Notes under the pieces: model-generated
Seen by the model: the letters and a program-made list of their open reading frames with translations, nothing else
The model's database searches: none
Told to the model about the DNA's origin: nothing
Shown: positions 36,629 to 46,677 of the stretch, in pieces
Layout of the letters: each line of letters opens with the position of its first letter
Numbering within the stretch: position 1 is the stretch's first letter
NCBI GenBank assembly: GCA_009773205.1
Contig: WPAE01000003.1
Coordinates: 120,505 to 184,504, forward strand
DNA: 64,000 bases
Reading direction: 5' to 3'
DNA from: Ignavibacteria bacterium
GTDB taxonomy: Bacteria > Bacteroidota > Ignavibacteria > Ignavibacteriales > Melioribacteraceae
Position numbers and translations under genes: made by a program

Positions 36629-37056
36629 TTATTCTCCAATTATGCTTTTAATCTGAGTTCAAAATATTAATTATAGTTGATTAAATAAAGCCAAAACTAC
36701 AAAGGTTGTTTTTTTACTTATTATCGAACGAAAAAAACTCTACTCATTAAGTGAAAAGCTTGTCCGAGTTGATAGATAAATCGTGAATGATACTTCAAAT
36801 TAGTGTAAATTGTTCCGGGAATAGTTACTTGAGTCCCATAAAAAAATGCTATTGGAAGCCTTTGAAAACAAATTTGAGGTATTTAGACAAAATCGCCCAA
36901 CTCACCATAATAATCCTTAATAGTTCAGCAATCTCAAAAACATAAAAGATTTTTTGAGCTTTATCCAACTTCCTTGATATGCGATGAATCAATAGATATA
37001 TTTATGAAACATTTTGTAGAAATTTACTGTTAGTACAGTTAAACAAAGGAAAGTTA
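36629..37056. other. 428-bp divergent intergenic region (floA / clpC promoters)
   Basis: No open frame, tRNA or repeat of note. It must hold divergent promoters for the floA operon and clpC. A short palindrome near the clpC start is listed separately. Confidence 0.45.
37026..37039. promoter_or_regulatory. Possible operator ahead of clpC
   Basis: ACTGT-TAGT-ACAGT is a perfect 5-bp inverted repeat, 8 bases before the AAAGGA ribosome site of clpC. The position suits an operator, but it matches no CtsR, CIRCE or other known heat-shock motif I know and could be chance in AT-rich DNA. Confidence 0.2.
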
Positions 37057-39558
37057 ATGGAAGGAAATTTTTCTGAACGGGTGCAAGAGGTAATTAGGTT
37101 AAGCAGAGAAGAAGCATTACGCTTAGGGCATGATTATATAGGTACCGAGCATCTGTTGCTTGGAATAATAAGAGAAGGTCAAGGTGTAGCGGTACGTATT
37201 CTTCGTAATTTGGAAGTTGATCTAGTAAAGCTAAAAAAAGCGGTCGAAGATACAGTACGGTCAACTGGAGGAACTCTTACTATTGGCAACATCCCGCTTA
37301 CAAAACAAGCCGAAAAAGTGCTGAAGATTACTCAAATCGAATCAAAAATTTATAAATCCGATGTAATTGGAACCGAGCATATATTGTTATCACTTTTGCG
37401 AGATGAAGACAATATAGCTACTCAAATACTTCATCAGTTTATTGTTAATTATGATAACACTCGCGCAGAGTTGAATAACATACTTGCAAGTAAAGACCCA
37501 AGCAAACAAACCACGGCACAACAGTTTCAAAGTGCAAAGAAACAGGAAAAAACTAAAACTCCTGTTTTAGATAACTTTGGACGCGACTTAACCAAATTTG
37601 CAATTGAAGATAAATTGGATCCGGTAATTGGCAGAGAAAAAGAAATTGAACGAGTTGCTCAAGTTTTAAGCCGTAGAAAGAAAAATAATCCGGTTCTCAT
37701 TGGCGAACCTGGAGTTGGAAAAACCGCTATAGCTGAAGGTTTAGCCCTTAGAATTGTTCAAAAGAAAGTTCCTCGTATTCTACAAGAGAAAAGAATAGTA
37801 ACTTTAGATATAGCGGGACTTGTAGCCGGAACAAAATACCGCGGTCAATTTGAAGAGAGAATGAAAGCATTAATGACCGAATTAGAAAAAGCTGATGATG
37901 TAATTTTATTTATAGATGAGCTTCATACAATTGTTGGCGCTGGAGGCGCATCTGGTTCTTTGGATGCATCAAATATGTTTAAGCCAGCGCTCGCTCGCGG
38001 CGATATTCAATGTATTGGGGCAACTACATTAGATGAATATCGTAAGTTTATTGAGACAGATGGCGCTTTGGACCGCCGTTTCCAGAAAGTTATGGTTGAT
38101 CCACCAACACCAGATCAAACTATTCAGATACTCGAAAGCATTAAATTCAAATACGAACAGCATCATCATGTAAGATACTCTACTGCCGCAATAGAGAATG
38201 CCGTTAGAATGAGTGAGCGTTACATTACCGACCGATTTTTACCTGATAAAGCAATTGATGTTATAGATGAAGCAGGCTCCAGAGTTCATATGGGCAATTT
38301 TACTGTTTCTGATGACATTCTAAAACTAGAAGAGAGTATTGAAAAAGTTAAACAGGAAAAAATTCAAGTAGTTAAACTGCAAGATTATGAAGAAGCTGCC
38401 CGCCTTCGTGATAAAGAAAGAACTCTTCAATCAGACCTCGAAGTTGCTAAGCGAGAATGGGACGCAAAGACTAAAGATTTAGTTCACGATGTAAGCGAAG
38501 ATGATATTGCAACAGTTGTTTCAATGATGACTGGAATTCCGGTTACTAGAGTTGTGCAAGCCGAGTCTGAAAAACTGATGAAGATGGAAGACGCGCTTAA
38601 AGGGCGAATTGTCGGTCAAGATGAAGCTGTTCTTAAACTTACAAAGGCAATTCGCAGAACACGCGCCGGACTCAAAAACCCTAACAAACCAATAGGAACT
38701 TTCATATTTCTTGGTCCAACGGGAGTTGGTAAAACAGAACTTGCAAAAGTATTAGCGCGCTACTTGTTCGATACTGAAGAAGCTCTTATTAGAATTGATA
38801 TGAGCGAGTACATGGAAAAGTTTGCTGTTTCTAGATTGGTAGGAGCGCCTCCAGGTTATGTTGGTTACGAAGAGGGCGGACAGCTTACAGAACGTGTACG
38901 CCGCAAACCATATTCTGTGGTTTTGTTTGATGAAATCGAAAAAGCTCATCCAGATGTATTCAATCTGCTGCTCCAAGTTCTTGATGATGGACAATTAACC
39001 GATAGTTTAGGAAGAAGAGTTGACTTTAAGAACACAATAATTATAATGACTTCTAATGTTGGAACCAAAGACATAAAAACAACAGGCGGATTTGGCTTTA
39101 GTGAAGGCAAAGAATCAGATCAATATTCGGCACTTAAGAATATTGTAGAAGACGCTATGAAAAGGCTGTTCAACCCTGAATTTTTGAACCGTATTGATGA
39201 GGCAATTGTCTTTAGAAATCTTGATAAAGAAGATATTAAGAAGATTATTATGATTGAAATGAAGGATTTGATTAAGAACTTGAACGCCAACAAAATGGAG
39301 ATCGAACTAGAACAAAGTGCCCAAGATTTTCTTGCAGAAAAAGGATTTGACCCAAAATTTGGAGCACGCCCATTAAAACGAGCTATACAAAAATATGTGG
39401 AAGATCCTCTTGCCGAAGAGCTTCTTATGAATACAATTAGAGAAGGTGATAGAATTGTTGTTTCTCATAATGCTGCAAAAGATGAATTGATCTTTGTGCC
39501 AAATAAACCAGCTGTTCATGAAGACAAAGACAGCGAAGCTAAGCACATTGTTGAATAA
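37057..39558 (+). CDS. clpC: ATP-dependent Clp protease ATP-binding subunit ClpC
   Basis: A Hsp100 unfoldase that feeds proteins to ClpP. The 833 residues show the normal order: two ClpN repeats (1-145), AAA+ domain 1 with GEPGVGKTA near residue 215, a UVR motif in the middle domain ([14 protein letters not shown]) and AAA+ domain 2 with GPTGVGKTE near residue 552. The ClpB-D2 small domain ends it ([25 protein letters not shown]). A GFGF segment after DIKTT fits the ClpP-docking loop. clpP and mcsAB are not adjacent. The ATG has AAAGGA ahead. Confidence 0.97.
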   Translation: MEGNFSERVQEVIRLSREEALRLGHDYIGTEHLLLGIIREGQGVAVRILRNLEVDLVKLKKAVEDTVRSTGGTLTIGNIPLTKQAEKVLKITQIESKIYKSDVIGTEHILLSLLRDEDNIATQILHQFIVNYDNTRAELNNILASKDPSKQTTAQQFQSAKKQEKTKTPVLDNFGRDLTKFAIEDKLDPVIGREKEIERVAQVLSRRKKNNPVLIGEPGVGKTAIAEGLALRIVQKKVPRILQEKRIVTLDIAGLVAGTKYRGQFEERMKALMTELEKADDVILFIDELHTIVGAGGASGSLDASNMFKPALARGDIQCIGATTLDEYRKFIETDGALDRRFQKVMVDPPTPDQTIQILESIKFKYEQHHHVRYSTAAIENAVRMSERYITDRFLPDKAIDVIDEAGSRVHMGNFTVSDDILKLEESIEKVKQEKIQVVKLQDYEEAARLRDKERTLQSDLEVAKREWDAKTKDLVHDVSEDDIATVVSMMTGIPVTRVVQAESEKLMKMEDALKGRIVGQDEAVLKLTKAIRRTRAGLKNPNKPIGTFIFLGPTGVGKTELAKVLARYLFDTEEALIRIDMSEYMEKFAVSRLVGAPPGYVGYEEGGQLTERVRRKPYSVVLFDEIEKAHPDVFNLLLQVLDDGQLTDSLGRRVDFKNTIIIMTSNVGTKDIKTTGGFGFSEGKESDQYSALKNIVEDAMKRLFNPEFLNRIDEAIVFRNLDKEDIKKIIMIEMKDLIKNLNANKMEIELEQSAQDFLAEKGFDPKFGARPLKRAIQKYVEDPLAEELLMNTIREGDRIVVSHNAAKDELIFVPNKPAVHEDKDSEAKHIVE

Positions 39559-39619
39559 CATTTGTAAAGTATTAGATATTAGATAATTAACTGGAGTTAC
39601 GCAAATACCCAAAAGCCAA

Positions 39620-39700
39620 CTGTCATTCCCGCATTTTGGATTCCGCTAAGTGCGGGATTATAAAAGCGGAACCGAAAGACGGCACTTGCGGGAATGACAG
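39620..39700. repeat. 81-bp REP/BIME-like palindrome
   Basis: CTGTCATTCCCGCA and its exact complement TGCGGGAATGACAG bound an 81-bp unit with smaller inner inverted parts. The TGTCATTCCCGC type of palindrome occurs as scattered intergenic repeats in many bacteria. It lies 61 bases after clpC and could also act as an mRNA 3' end structure. Confidence 0.7.
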
Positions 39701-39824
39701 ATAGCGAGCATGACTTTTTGCTGTCAACGTCATTAAAACTAGTTTCTGCATAACGTGAGTTATACTTACTTCCTTTGCGGAATAAGTTAGATACAAAATT
39801 ACAGTTGAAAAAAATACTAAGTAA

Positions 39825-40808
39825 ATGAAAAAAATAAAAAGTATAGCGCTTGCCTTAATCTTAATTTTATTGTCTTGCTGTGACAATGTTATTGAGTATA
39901 AAAAAAATGATTGCCCTCCTATAGACATAGTTTCATATTCACCATATAATAATCCGATATGGCATCCAAACGGAAAATTAATTGGGTTTAATTATGTACC
40001 ACTTGATTCTATTACATATCCCTATGGTAAAGAATGCATGGGAAAACAATACATAAATTATAAGAAAGCAGGTTTCTGGTTAATAAATTCAGACGGAACT
40101 AACCAGCGAAGAATACTCCAATATCAATTACAATCAGCTGTATGGTCACCTGATGGGAAGTGGATAGCATTTGTCTCAGGCGCCCAAATATATAAGATGC
40201 CATTTGATGGAGTAAATTTCGATACAACTTCAGTTGTAAAACTAACAGACACTGGTAGAAATTACTTTCCTAGTTGGAGACCAGATGGACAGTGGATAAC
40301 TTATGATTCTAATAAAGATAGCCCAAACGGAATGAATTTCGTTTGGGAAATGAAATCAGACGGCACACAAAAGCGAAGAATTTTATATGAACCTCAATTT
40401 GGTGAAATAAGAATGCCGAGTTACTCAAGAGAGGCCACTAAAATTGTACTTATTAGATACAAAGAAACACCTTCATCTGAGTTACATATCATTGACAGGA
40501 GCGGGTTAAATTCGAAAAGAATAACAAATAATAATGTTTTTGATAGTTACCCACGATTTTATTCCGAAGGAAGAATAGTATTTTGGTCGGATAACAGCAT
40601 TTGCATAATCGATACAACTGGAAAAAACTATAAACAGCTTACACCAAAAGGTGTAGGTGCTAGTTTTGGGCTGCCATTTAGTGTAAGTCCAAATGAAGAG
40701 GAAATAGCTTACACAAAGTACAATTCAGATGATTGGACATTTACAAACGGTACACTATGGATGTTAAATATAAAAACAAATCAAAACCGGCAATTAACTT
40801 TTAATTAA
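39825..40808 (+). CDS. Lipoprotein with PD40/TolB-like beta-propeller
   Basis: A 327-residue lipoprotein: hydrophobic leader ending in the lipobox LILLSC, lipid cysteine at residue 18. The rest is built of WD40-like PD40 strands such as NPIWHPNGKLIGF, SAVWSPDGKWIAFVSG and FPSWRPDGQWITYDS, the pattern of TolB propellers. A binding or surface role is likely, with no enzymatic motif seen. The subtilase follows after 37 bases, so the two may be cotranscribed. Confidence 0.8.
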   Translation: MKKIKSIALALILILLSCCDNVIEYKKNDCPPIDIVSYSPYNNPIWHPNGKLIGFNYVPLDSITYPYGKECMGKQYINYKKAGFWLINSDGTNQRRILQYQLQSAVWSPDGKWIAFVSGAQIYKMPFDGVNFDTTSVVKLTDTGRNYFPSWRPDGQWITYDSNKDSPNGMNFVWEMKSDGTQKRRILYEPQFGEIRMPSYSREATKIVLIRYKETPSSELHIIDRSGLNSKRITNNNVFDSYPRFYSEGRIVFWSDNSICIIDTTGKNYKQLTPKGVGASFGLPFSVSPNEEEIAYTKYNSDDWTFTNGTLWMLNIKTNQNRQLTFN

Positions 40809-40845
40809 AATACATTTTTTAAACAAGATTAAAGAAACACACAAA

Positions 40846-43197
40846 ATGAAAACAATTGTAAGTAAAGTTTTCCGATTCAAAACATTATTTCTGTTTATTC
40901 TTATGTCAACTTTAATTTCAGTCTCGAATGCTTATTCACAGTCAAAGGATTTAGATAATGAAATTTTAGTTTATTTTCTGCCGGATTCTTTAGAAATCCC
41001 ATTAAAAGTTGCAGAATTAACTGATGCGTCGAAGCTAATTATTAAATCCAAAAAATTAGAAAGTGCACTCAAGAAGTTAAGTATAACCAATATTAAGAAA
41101 GCCTTTCCCGATTTTAATGCTAAAGATACAATTAGAATAACGAGCAAAAATGAAAAAATAAAACTGCCCAATATGTCAAGAGTATTTAGAATAAAATTAA
41201 AGGATAAGGAAGATGCTAAACTTGCATCAGAAACTCTTTCTAAAGAAAATGGAGTATTATTTGCAGAACAAAATGGTTATGCTTCAAGTGATTTAATTCC
41301 TTCTGATAATAGATTCAACGAACAATACAGTTTAAATAATACTGGGCAAACAGGTGGCACTTTTGATGCTGATATTGATGCGCCTGAAGCCTGGAATATT
41401 TTTACAGGTAGTTCTTTAATAAAAGTTGGAATTATTGATACAGGTGTGGATGGAAATCATCCAGATTTGTCTGGAAAAGTTTCTGGTAGTCAAATACAAT
41501 ATGATGAACATGGTACACACGTAGCTGGAATATGCGCTGCAAGAGCAAATAACTTATATAATAATCAAAATTATGGCGTTGTTGGGGTTGACTGGAACGC
41601 ACTGCTAGTCTCTAAAGCTTTTAATGATGCAAAATCAACTGGGGATCCATATCTGTATCAAATCATCAATGAAGCAGTTAATGAAGGTGCAAATATTATA
41701 AATAATAGTTGGAAATTATTGTTCGATAATAGTCAAGCTGGAAGGTATTCAACAACTGTAAGAATGGCATTTGCTAATGCTTACAAACAAAATGTAGTTG
41801 CTGTTGCTTCCTCTGGAAATACTGGTGACAAGGGAAATATTTACCAATATCCAGGAGGCTTTGGGCAAGGAATTATAACCGTTGCGGCAACAGACCATAA
41901 TGATCAATGGGCTCCATTTTCAACGTATAAAAACTATGTTGATGTTTCGGCTCCTGGAAGTGATATTTTATCAACTATTCCCGGGACCGGTTTTGCTTCT
42001 TTTTCTGGAACTTCAATGGCAACACCACACGTTTCCGGAATAGCTTCTTTATTAAAAGGTTATAACCCAAATTTGTATAATGATGATATAGAATATATTA
42101 TTAGGCATTCAGCAGAGGATAAAGGGACTACAGGATGGGATCAATATTATGGAACTGGAAGAGTAAATGCATACAAAGCCTTACAATTCTTGCAATCTCC
42201 TTATCAACTAAATCAACTATCAGCATATGGTGGTACTGATTATGGTTCTACAGGAACTTTTAATACGATAATTTATGGCGCATCAGGTTTGGCTGATGGA
42301 GTATATATAGTTAAAAGGCATGACGTGAGAAAGACTATATATTTTTCTCCAATGTATGATCATTATGCATGGGGAAGAGGTATTGGTTCAACTGGCTGGT
42401 CAATAGAAAGCCCTAATTTTGCTATGCCCTATTGTGATGTTGTAGAAGGAACATTGACAACGAATAGTGTCCAGTTAAGAACTTATGTATATGAAGTTTG
42501 GAATATTGCTTACCAATTTGTTGGTTGGTATCCAACAACCCCAAGTAATGTTACTTTTAACTATACAGTTCTAGGTAAACCGTTAATTGCACCAGTGATT
42601 TCGTCAATTACACAAACACCGAACCCAATTGGTTCTGGTGTAACAGGAACAGCAACCGCGAATTTGTCTCAAGGCAGCGGAAATATTAGTTACAGTTGGA
42701 GTTATATAAATAAACCATCATGGGTAAGTCTATCATTTTCTGGAAATGTTGCGTACATAACAAATGATTATGTTCTACAAAAGACAACTAGCATTCAGCA
42801 AGGTGCTTTAGCCCCAGCATTTACATTTACATGTGTTGCTTCTAATTCAGCAGGTTCTTCTACTATGTCGTATCAGCCATATTTAGATAATTCTTTATCT
42901 GGAAATCAGCTAGTAAATAATAAACTAAATGTAGAAGAAACCAAACTAGATCAGAATTATCCTAATCCATTTAATCCAGTAACAACAATAAAATATCAAT
43001 TAAAAGAAAAATCGTATGTATCATTAAAAGTATATGATATAATGGGACGAGAAGTAGCTATGCTTATAAACACAAAACAAGAGTCGGGTTATTATTCAGT
43101 TCCATTTAATGGCGCTAGCTTATCAAGTGGAGTATACATCTGTATTTTAAAAACAAATGATATTACGATATCAAAGAAAATTTTATTGACAAAGTAA
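40846..43197 (+). CDS. Subtilisin-like serine protease with T9SS sorting domain
   Basis: A 783-residue secreted peptidase of family S8. A signal peptide (to about residue 31, SNAYSQ) and an inhibitor-like propeptide precede the catalytic domain. The triad is D198 (VGIIDTGVDG), H225 (EHGTHVAG) and S390 (SGTSMATPH). Beta-rich C-terminal modules follow (about 465-690). The type IX sorting domain ends it (LDQNYPNPFNPVTTIKYQL ... SSGVYICILKT ... KKILLTK). The protein should cross the outer membrane by the Por system and be anchored or released. A 97-bp miniature element begins four bases after the stop codon. Confidence 0.95.
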   Translation: MKTIVSKVFRFKTLFLFILMSTLISVSNAYSQSKDLDNEILVYFLPDSLEIPLKVAELTDASKLIIKSKKLESALKKLSITNIKKAFPDFNAKDTIRITSKNEKIKLPNMSRVFRIKLKDKEDAKLASETLSKENGVLFAEQNGYASSDLIPSDNRFNEQYSLNNTGQTGGTFDADIDAPEAWNIFTGSSLIKVGIIDTGVDGNHPDLSGKVSGSQIQYDEHGTHVAGICAARANNLYNNQNYGVVGVDWNALLVSKAFNDAKSTGDPYLYQIINEAVNEGANIINNSWKLLFDNSQAGRYSTTVRMAFANAYKQNVVAVASSGNTGDKGNIYQYPGGFGQGIITVAATDHNDQWAPFSTYKNYVDVSAPGSDILSTIPGTGFASFSGTSMATPHVSGIASLLKGYNPNLYNDDIEYIIRHSAEDKGTTGWDQYYGTGRVNAYKALQFLQSPYQLNQLSAYGGTDYGSTGTFNTIIYGASGLADGVYIVKRHDVRKTIYFSPMYDHYAWGRGIGSTGWSIESPNFAMPYCDVVEGTLTTNSVQLRTYVYEVWNIAYQFVGWYPTTPSNVTFNYTVLGKPLIAPVISSITQTPNPIGSGVTGTATANLSQGSGNISYSWSYINKPSWVSLSFSGNVAYITNDYVLQKTTSIQQGALAPAFTFTCVASNSAGSSTMSYQPYLDNSLSGNQLVNNKLNVEETKLDQNYPNPFNPVTTIKYQLKEKSYVSLKVYDIMGREVAMLINTKQESGYYSVPFNGASLSSGVYICILKTNDITISKKILLTK

Positions 43198-43201
43198 TTA
43201 A

Positions 43202-43298
43202 GGGTACCTCTAAAAACTCAATAATAGTCTGCGTAACCCTGTTAAATCTGCGTTTATCAGTATGCTATTTTTAAAATAAGTAGTTATTAGAGGTACCC
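43202..43298. mobile_element. Family-1 miniature element (97 bp), copy G
   Basis: Ends GGGTACCTCTAAAAACT and the complement of GGGTACCTCTAATAACT enclose a core unlike copies B and C. TTAA lies outside both ends (43198-43201 and 43299-43302), a 4-bp target duplication. The length is exactly 97 bp, as in copies B and C. Confidence 0.88.
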
Positions 43299-43341
43299 TT
43301 AAGTAAGAAAAGCAAGGTAGAATCTAAATGGTTCTACCTGC

Positions 43342-43531
43342 ATTTAACATACGAGCCAATCAAGCGGACGCCGTTTTTCAGTGTGGCATTGTTCTAATTT
43401 TTATGGTTGGTTACAACAACAAGTGGCTCTTTGAAGTAGTTAGTTCTAAGAAACATTTTTATAAATACAAGTTGCGGTTATTCGGCATCCTAGTTCTGGG
43501 GCGCCGGTTAGCGCAACGCCGTACCGAATTT
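43342..43531 (+). other. Degenerate attC-like site (solitary)
   Basis: This 190-bp stretch resembles the attC at 63209-63399 in length and order. It has an R''-like ATTTAAC, then AATCAAGCGGACGCC, a GGCATT-x4-TAATT block, GGCTCTTTGAAGTAGTTAG (cf. TTGCTCTTTGAAGTTGGTTG) and finally GGCGCCGGTTAGCGCAAC. The expected GTTRRRY core at the right end is lost (CGCCGTA instead). It lies between the subtilase and pyrE, 18 kb from the integron, and is probably a relic of an excised or ectopic cassette. A 76-codon frame across it is not a gene. Confidence 0.5.
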
Positions 43532-43554
43532 AATTACCAATTAAAAGATTTAAT

Positions 43555-44133
43555 ATGAGAGCTAAAAACTTATTAGACATTTTTACAGAAACAAATGCCC
43601 TGTTAAATGGGCATTTTTTATTAACTTCTGGGCGTCACAGCAATCAATATTTTCAATGCGCAAAGGTTTTACAGCATCCTGAACACAATGAATATATTTG
43701 CTCAAAGATTGCAGACTATTTTGCAGAGTATGAAGTTGATTTTGTTATTGCTCCGGCAATTGGCGGTATTGTTGTTGGACAGGAAGTAGCAAGACAATTA
43801 GGCAAGCAGTCAATTTTTGCCGAGAGGGAAGACAAGGCATTAGTTCTTCGTCGCGGGTTCCAAATTGAAGCCGGAAAAAAATATCTAATATGCGAAGATG
43901 TTGTTACAACTGGCGGATCTGTTTTTGAAGTTATTGAAATTGTTAAAAATTCAGGTGGAGTTGTTGCTGGAGTTGGTTTTATAGTTGATAGAAGCAACAA
44001 TAAAGTTCAATTTGGCTGCCCACAGTTCAGTACTCTACAATTAGAGGTGGTTTCATATCAACCTAATGATTGCCCATTATGCAAACAAAATATTCCTTTC
44101 GTGAAACCTGGTTCTAGAAAAGTTAATCCATAA
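43555..44133 (+). CDS. pyrE: Orotate phosphoribosyltransferase
   Basis: Makes orotidine 5'-phosphate from orotate and PRPP in pyrimidine synthesis. The 192 residues have the PRPP loop as [17 protein letters not shown], the [16 protein letters not shown] segment and the mobile-loop region [15 protein letters not shown]. The C-terminal cysteines (CPLCKQ) are seen in many members of this branch. A ribosome site is not obvious. The peptidase gene follows after 9 bases. Confidence 0.95.
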   Translation: MRAKNLLDIFTETNALLNGHFLLTSGRHSNQYFQCAKVLQHPEHNEYICSKIADYFAEYEVDFVIAPAIGGIVVGQEVARQLGKQSIFAEREDKALVLRRGFQIEAGKKYLICEDVVTTGGSVFEVIEIVKNSGGVVAGVGFIVDRSNNKVQFGCPQFSTLQLEVVSYQPNDCPLCKQNIPFVKPGSRKVNP

Positions 44134-44142
44134 GGTGAAGTA

Positions 44143-45414
44143 ATGAAAAAACTGTTTCTTTTACTCTTATTAGTTTTACCAATATTCACTAATGCTCAAC
44201 TCAAATATGAAGATTACTTTGTAGATAAAACTTTACGATTCGATTTTTTTCATACCGGCGATAAAAATTCCGAAACTATTTCTTTTGATAAATTGGTTGA
44301 AGAGGGAATTTGGAGCGGCTCAAAAAAGAATTTGATTGACGCACTTCAATACGGGCATTATATGTTCAAAGTGTTTAACCAAGCTGATAAAACAGAGATA
44401 TACTCGCGTGGCTTCTCTACTTTATATCAAGAATGGCAAACTACAGAAGAATCAAAAAATACTATCCGCACAATGCAAGGCTCGGTTCGTTTTCCGTTTC
44501 CAAAAAGTAAAGTTGTAGTTCAACTATACAGAAGAGACTTGAAAAACATATTCCAGCAGATATTTGAAATTGAAGTAGATCCATCTAACTATTTTATTAT
44601 TAAAGAAAGAGTTAAGCCGTTTGATTCATTCAAAGTTCATTACTCCGGTGAACCAGATAAGAAATTGGATATTGTTTTTCTACCTGAAGGTTACAGCAAA
44701 AGCGAAATGGCAAAATTTAAAATAGACTGCGCTCGCTTTGCCGGCTATTTGTTTGATTACTCTCCGTTTGCAGAAAACAAATCGAAAATAAATATCTGGG
44801 GAGTTGAAGCGCCATCAGTCGAAAGTGAAACCGATATTCCAGGCGAAGGTACTTGGAAGCAGACATTACTTAATTCCCGTTTTTATACTTTTGACAGCGA
44901 ACGTTACTTAATGACAAGCGATTATCACTTAGTGAAAGATGTAGCGGCTAATGCTCCTTATGACCAAATATTTATTATTGTGAACACGCATAAATATGGA
45001 GGCGGAGCAATTTACAATTTTTATTCTACTACAAGCGCCGATGATAAACGTGCTAATCAAATTTTTATACACGAACTTGGGCACGGTTTAGCTGGACTTG
45101 GAGATGAATATAGCAGCGATAATACATACCAGAATATGTATCCAACAGATGTAGAACCTTGGGAGCCTAATTTAACAACACTTGTTAATTTTGAAAGTAA
45201 ATGGAAACATTTAGTTGAGACTGGAACTCCAATTCCCACGCCATTAGAAGATAAGTACAAAAATAAAATAGGTGTATTTGAAGGAGCTGGATACGTATCT
45301 AAAGGGGTTTTTAGACCAACACACAACAGCATTATGAATTCATTTTCTTCAAATGAGTTTAATTTGGTTTGCAAGGAAGTGCTGGAAAAAGTAATCAATT
45401 TTTATGCGGAATAA
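44143..45414 (+). CDS. Secreted M64-family (IgA peptidase-like) metallopeptidase
   Basis: A 423-residue exported zinc peptidase. The signal peptide covers residues 1-18 (FTNA). An M64 N-terminal beta domain precedes the catalytic domain with HELGHGLAGLGDEY (zinc ligands H310 and H314, catalytic E311, Met-turn probably in SIMNSF near the end). The founding member cleaves immunoglobulin A, but most homologues are of unknown specificity. It has no T9SS tail and is probably periplasmic. The stop is directly followed by the ATG of the phosphatase gene. Confidence 0.88.
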   Translation: MKKLFLLLLLVLPIFTNAQLKYEDYFVDKTLRFDFFHTGDKNSETISFDKLVEEGIWSGSKKNLIDALQYGHYMFKVFNQADKTEIYSRGFSTLYQEWQTTEESKNTIRTMQGSVRFPFPKSKVVVQLYRRDLKNIFQQIFEIEVDPSNYFIIKERVKPFDSFKVHYSGEPDKKLDIVFLPEGYSKSEMAKFKIDCARFAGYLFDYSPFAENKSKINIWGVEAPSVESETDIPGEGTWKQTLLNSRFYTFDSERYLMTSDYHLVKDVAANAPYDQIFIIVNTHKYGGGAIYNFYSTTSADDKRANQIFIHELGHGLAGLGDEYSSDNTYQNMYPTDVEPWEPNLTTLVNFESKWKHLVETGTPIPTPLEDKYKNKIGVFEGAGYVSKGVFRPTHNSIMNSFSSNEFNLVCKEVLEKVINFYAE

Positions 45415-46677
45415 ATGGAACAACGAAAACTATACAAAACAATTGAATCAATAGCTGCTAAGGATTTTACTTCTGATACTGATTTGCTTTCGCATGTTTT
45501 AAAGCAAATAGTTAGCAACGAAGAAATCCAACTTAAAGGTGGCAGAATCTGGAAGTTTGAAGCAAAAAGAAAAGCTTACAGGCTTATTTTTCAAACCGGA
45601 AAAGTTCAAAAGATACAAGATGATTTTTTGCTTTATCTGAAAGACTATCCTTACTATGAGCGAATAGCATACGAAAGAACAATTCTTGCTGATGAAACTA
45701 ACAAAACTTTGATCAGCAAAGGAATTAATAAATATTCTGCTTCAGGAATTGGAAGAAAAATAAAAATTGGCGATAAACGCTATTATGAATATTTGCTTGC
45801 AGTTAATAGTGCTATGATAGGAGACGATTTACGCGATACTTTAAATATTGTTGCAACTGTATTAACTAGTAAGCTAAACGAGCATTATTTAGTTCAATCA
45901 AGTAAAAATTTGATTGCAGATATTGATAAAGCCAAAGAAATTCAAAGGAGCATTCTTCCTGAACACGAATATAGGTTTCATAATTACGATATTTTCGGCG
46001 TAACACTTCCAGCTCAAATTGTTGGCGGCGATTTTTATGATTATCTTAAAATTGGTGAGGGCGAAGACCGTTTAGGAATTGTAGTAGGCGATGCAGCATC
46101 AAAAGGTTTGGGTGCGGCGGCAGAAGCAATGTACATTTCCGGCGCAATGCGTATGGCAAGTAGCTTCCAAATCAAAATTTCTCTAATGTTTTCTAGAATG
46201 AATCAGCTTGTAAATAAAATTTTTAGCGATGATAAGTTTTCTTCTCTATTTTACGGAGAACTTTCGGATGATAAGAAAGGATTATTCTTGTATGCTAACG
46301 CCGGGCATAATCCGCCAATGTTTTATCGCAAAAAATTTGGCGAGATAGCTTTGCTTCACGCTACAGGTCCGTTATTAGGTCCTGCGCCAAACGCAAAGTT
46401 TGAAACAGATCATGTAAATTTTAGAAATGGCGATATAATGATAATCTACTCTGATGGTGTAGTTGAAGCCGCAAATGATAAATTTGATCTTTACAGCGAA
46501 GAGAGATTATCGAAAGTAATTTTAGAAAACGTGAATAGAACACCGAAGGAAATCTGTCTTTTGATTTTAGAAGACGTTCAAAAGTTTAGTACAAGCGAAA
46601 GCCAATACCAGGATGACAAAACAATAGTTGTTATAAAACGAAACGATAAGAATGAATCTAATACAAAAAATATTTGA
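45415..46677 (+). CDS. SpoIIE/RsbU-type PP2C serine phosphatase
   Basis: A 420-residue protein with a GAF-like N-terminal region (residues 1-165) and a PP2C-SpoIIE domain. Key parts are AKEIQRSILPEHEYRFHNYDIFGVTLPAQIVGGDFYD, IVVGDAASKGLGAAAEAMY, YANAGHNPPMFYR, IIYSDGVVEA and DDKTIVVIKR, with metal-binding aspartates in GGDFYD, GDA, SDG and DDKT. Such enzymes dephosphorylate anti-sigma-factor antagonists. No anti-sigma genes are near. It starts at the base after the peptidase stop and overlaps the PduS-like gene by 26 bases. Confidence 0.92.
   Translation: MEQRKLYKTIESIAAKDFTSDTDLLSHVLKQIVSNEEIQLKGGRIWKFEAKRKAYRLIFQTGKVQKIQDDFLLYLKDYPYYERIAYERTILADETNKTLISKGINKYSASGIGRKIKIGDKRYYEYLLAVNSAMIGDDLRDTLNIVATVLTSKLNEHYLVQSSKNLIADIDKAKEIQRSILPEHEYRFHNYDIFGVTLPAQIVGGDFYDYLKIGEGEDRLGIVVGDAASKGLGAAAEAMYISGAMRMASSFQIKISLMFSRMNQLVNKIFSDDKFSSLFYGELSDDKKGLFLYANAGHNPPMFYRKKFGEIALLHATGPLLGPAPNAKFETDHVNFRNGDIMIIYSDGVVEAANDKFDLYSEERLSKVILENVNRTPKEICLLILEDVQKFSTSESQYQDDKTIVVIKRNDKNESNTKNI

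Noticed and set aside
43328..43558. 76-codon plus-strand frame before pyrE
   Set aside because: It runs through the attC-like sequence and resembles no protein; no ribosome site.
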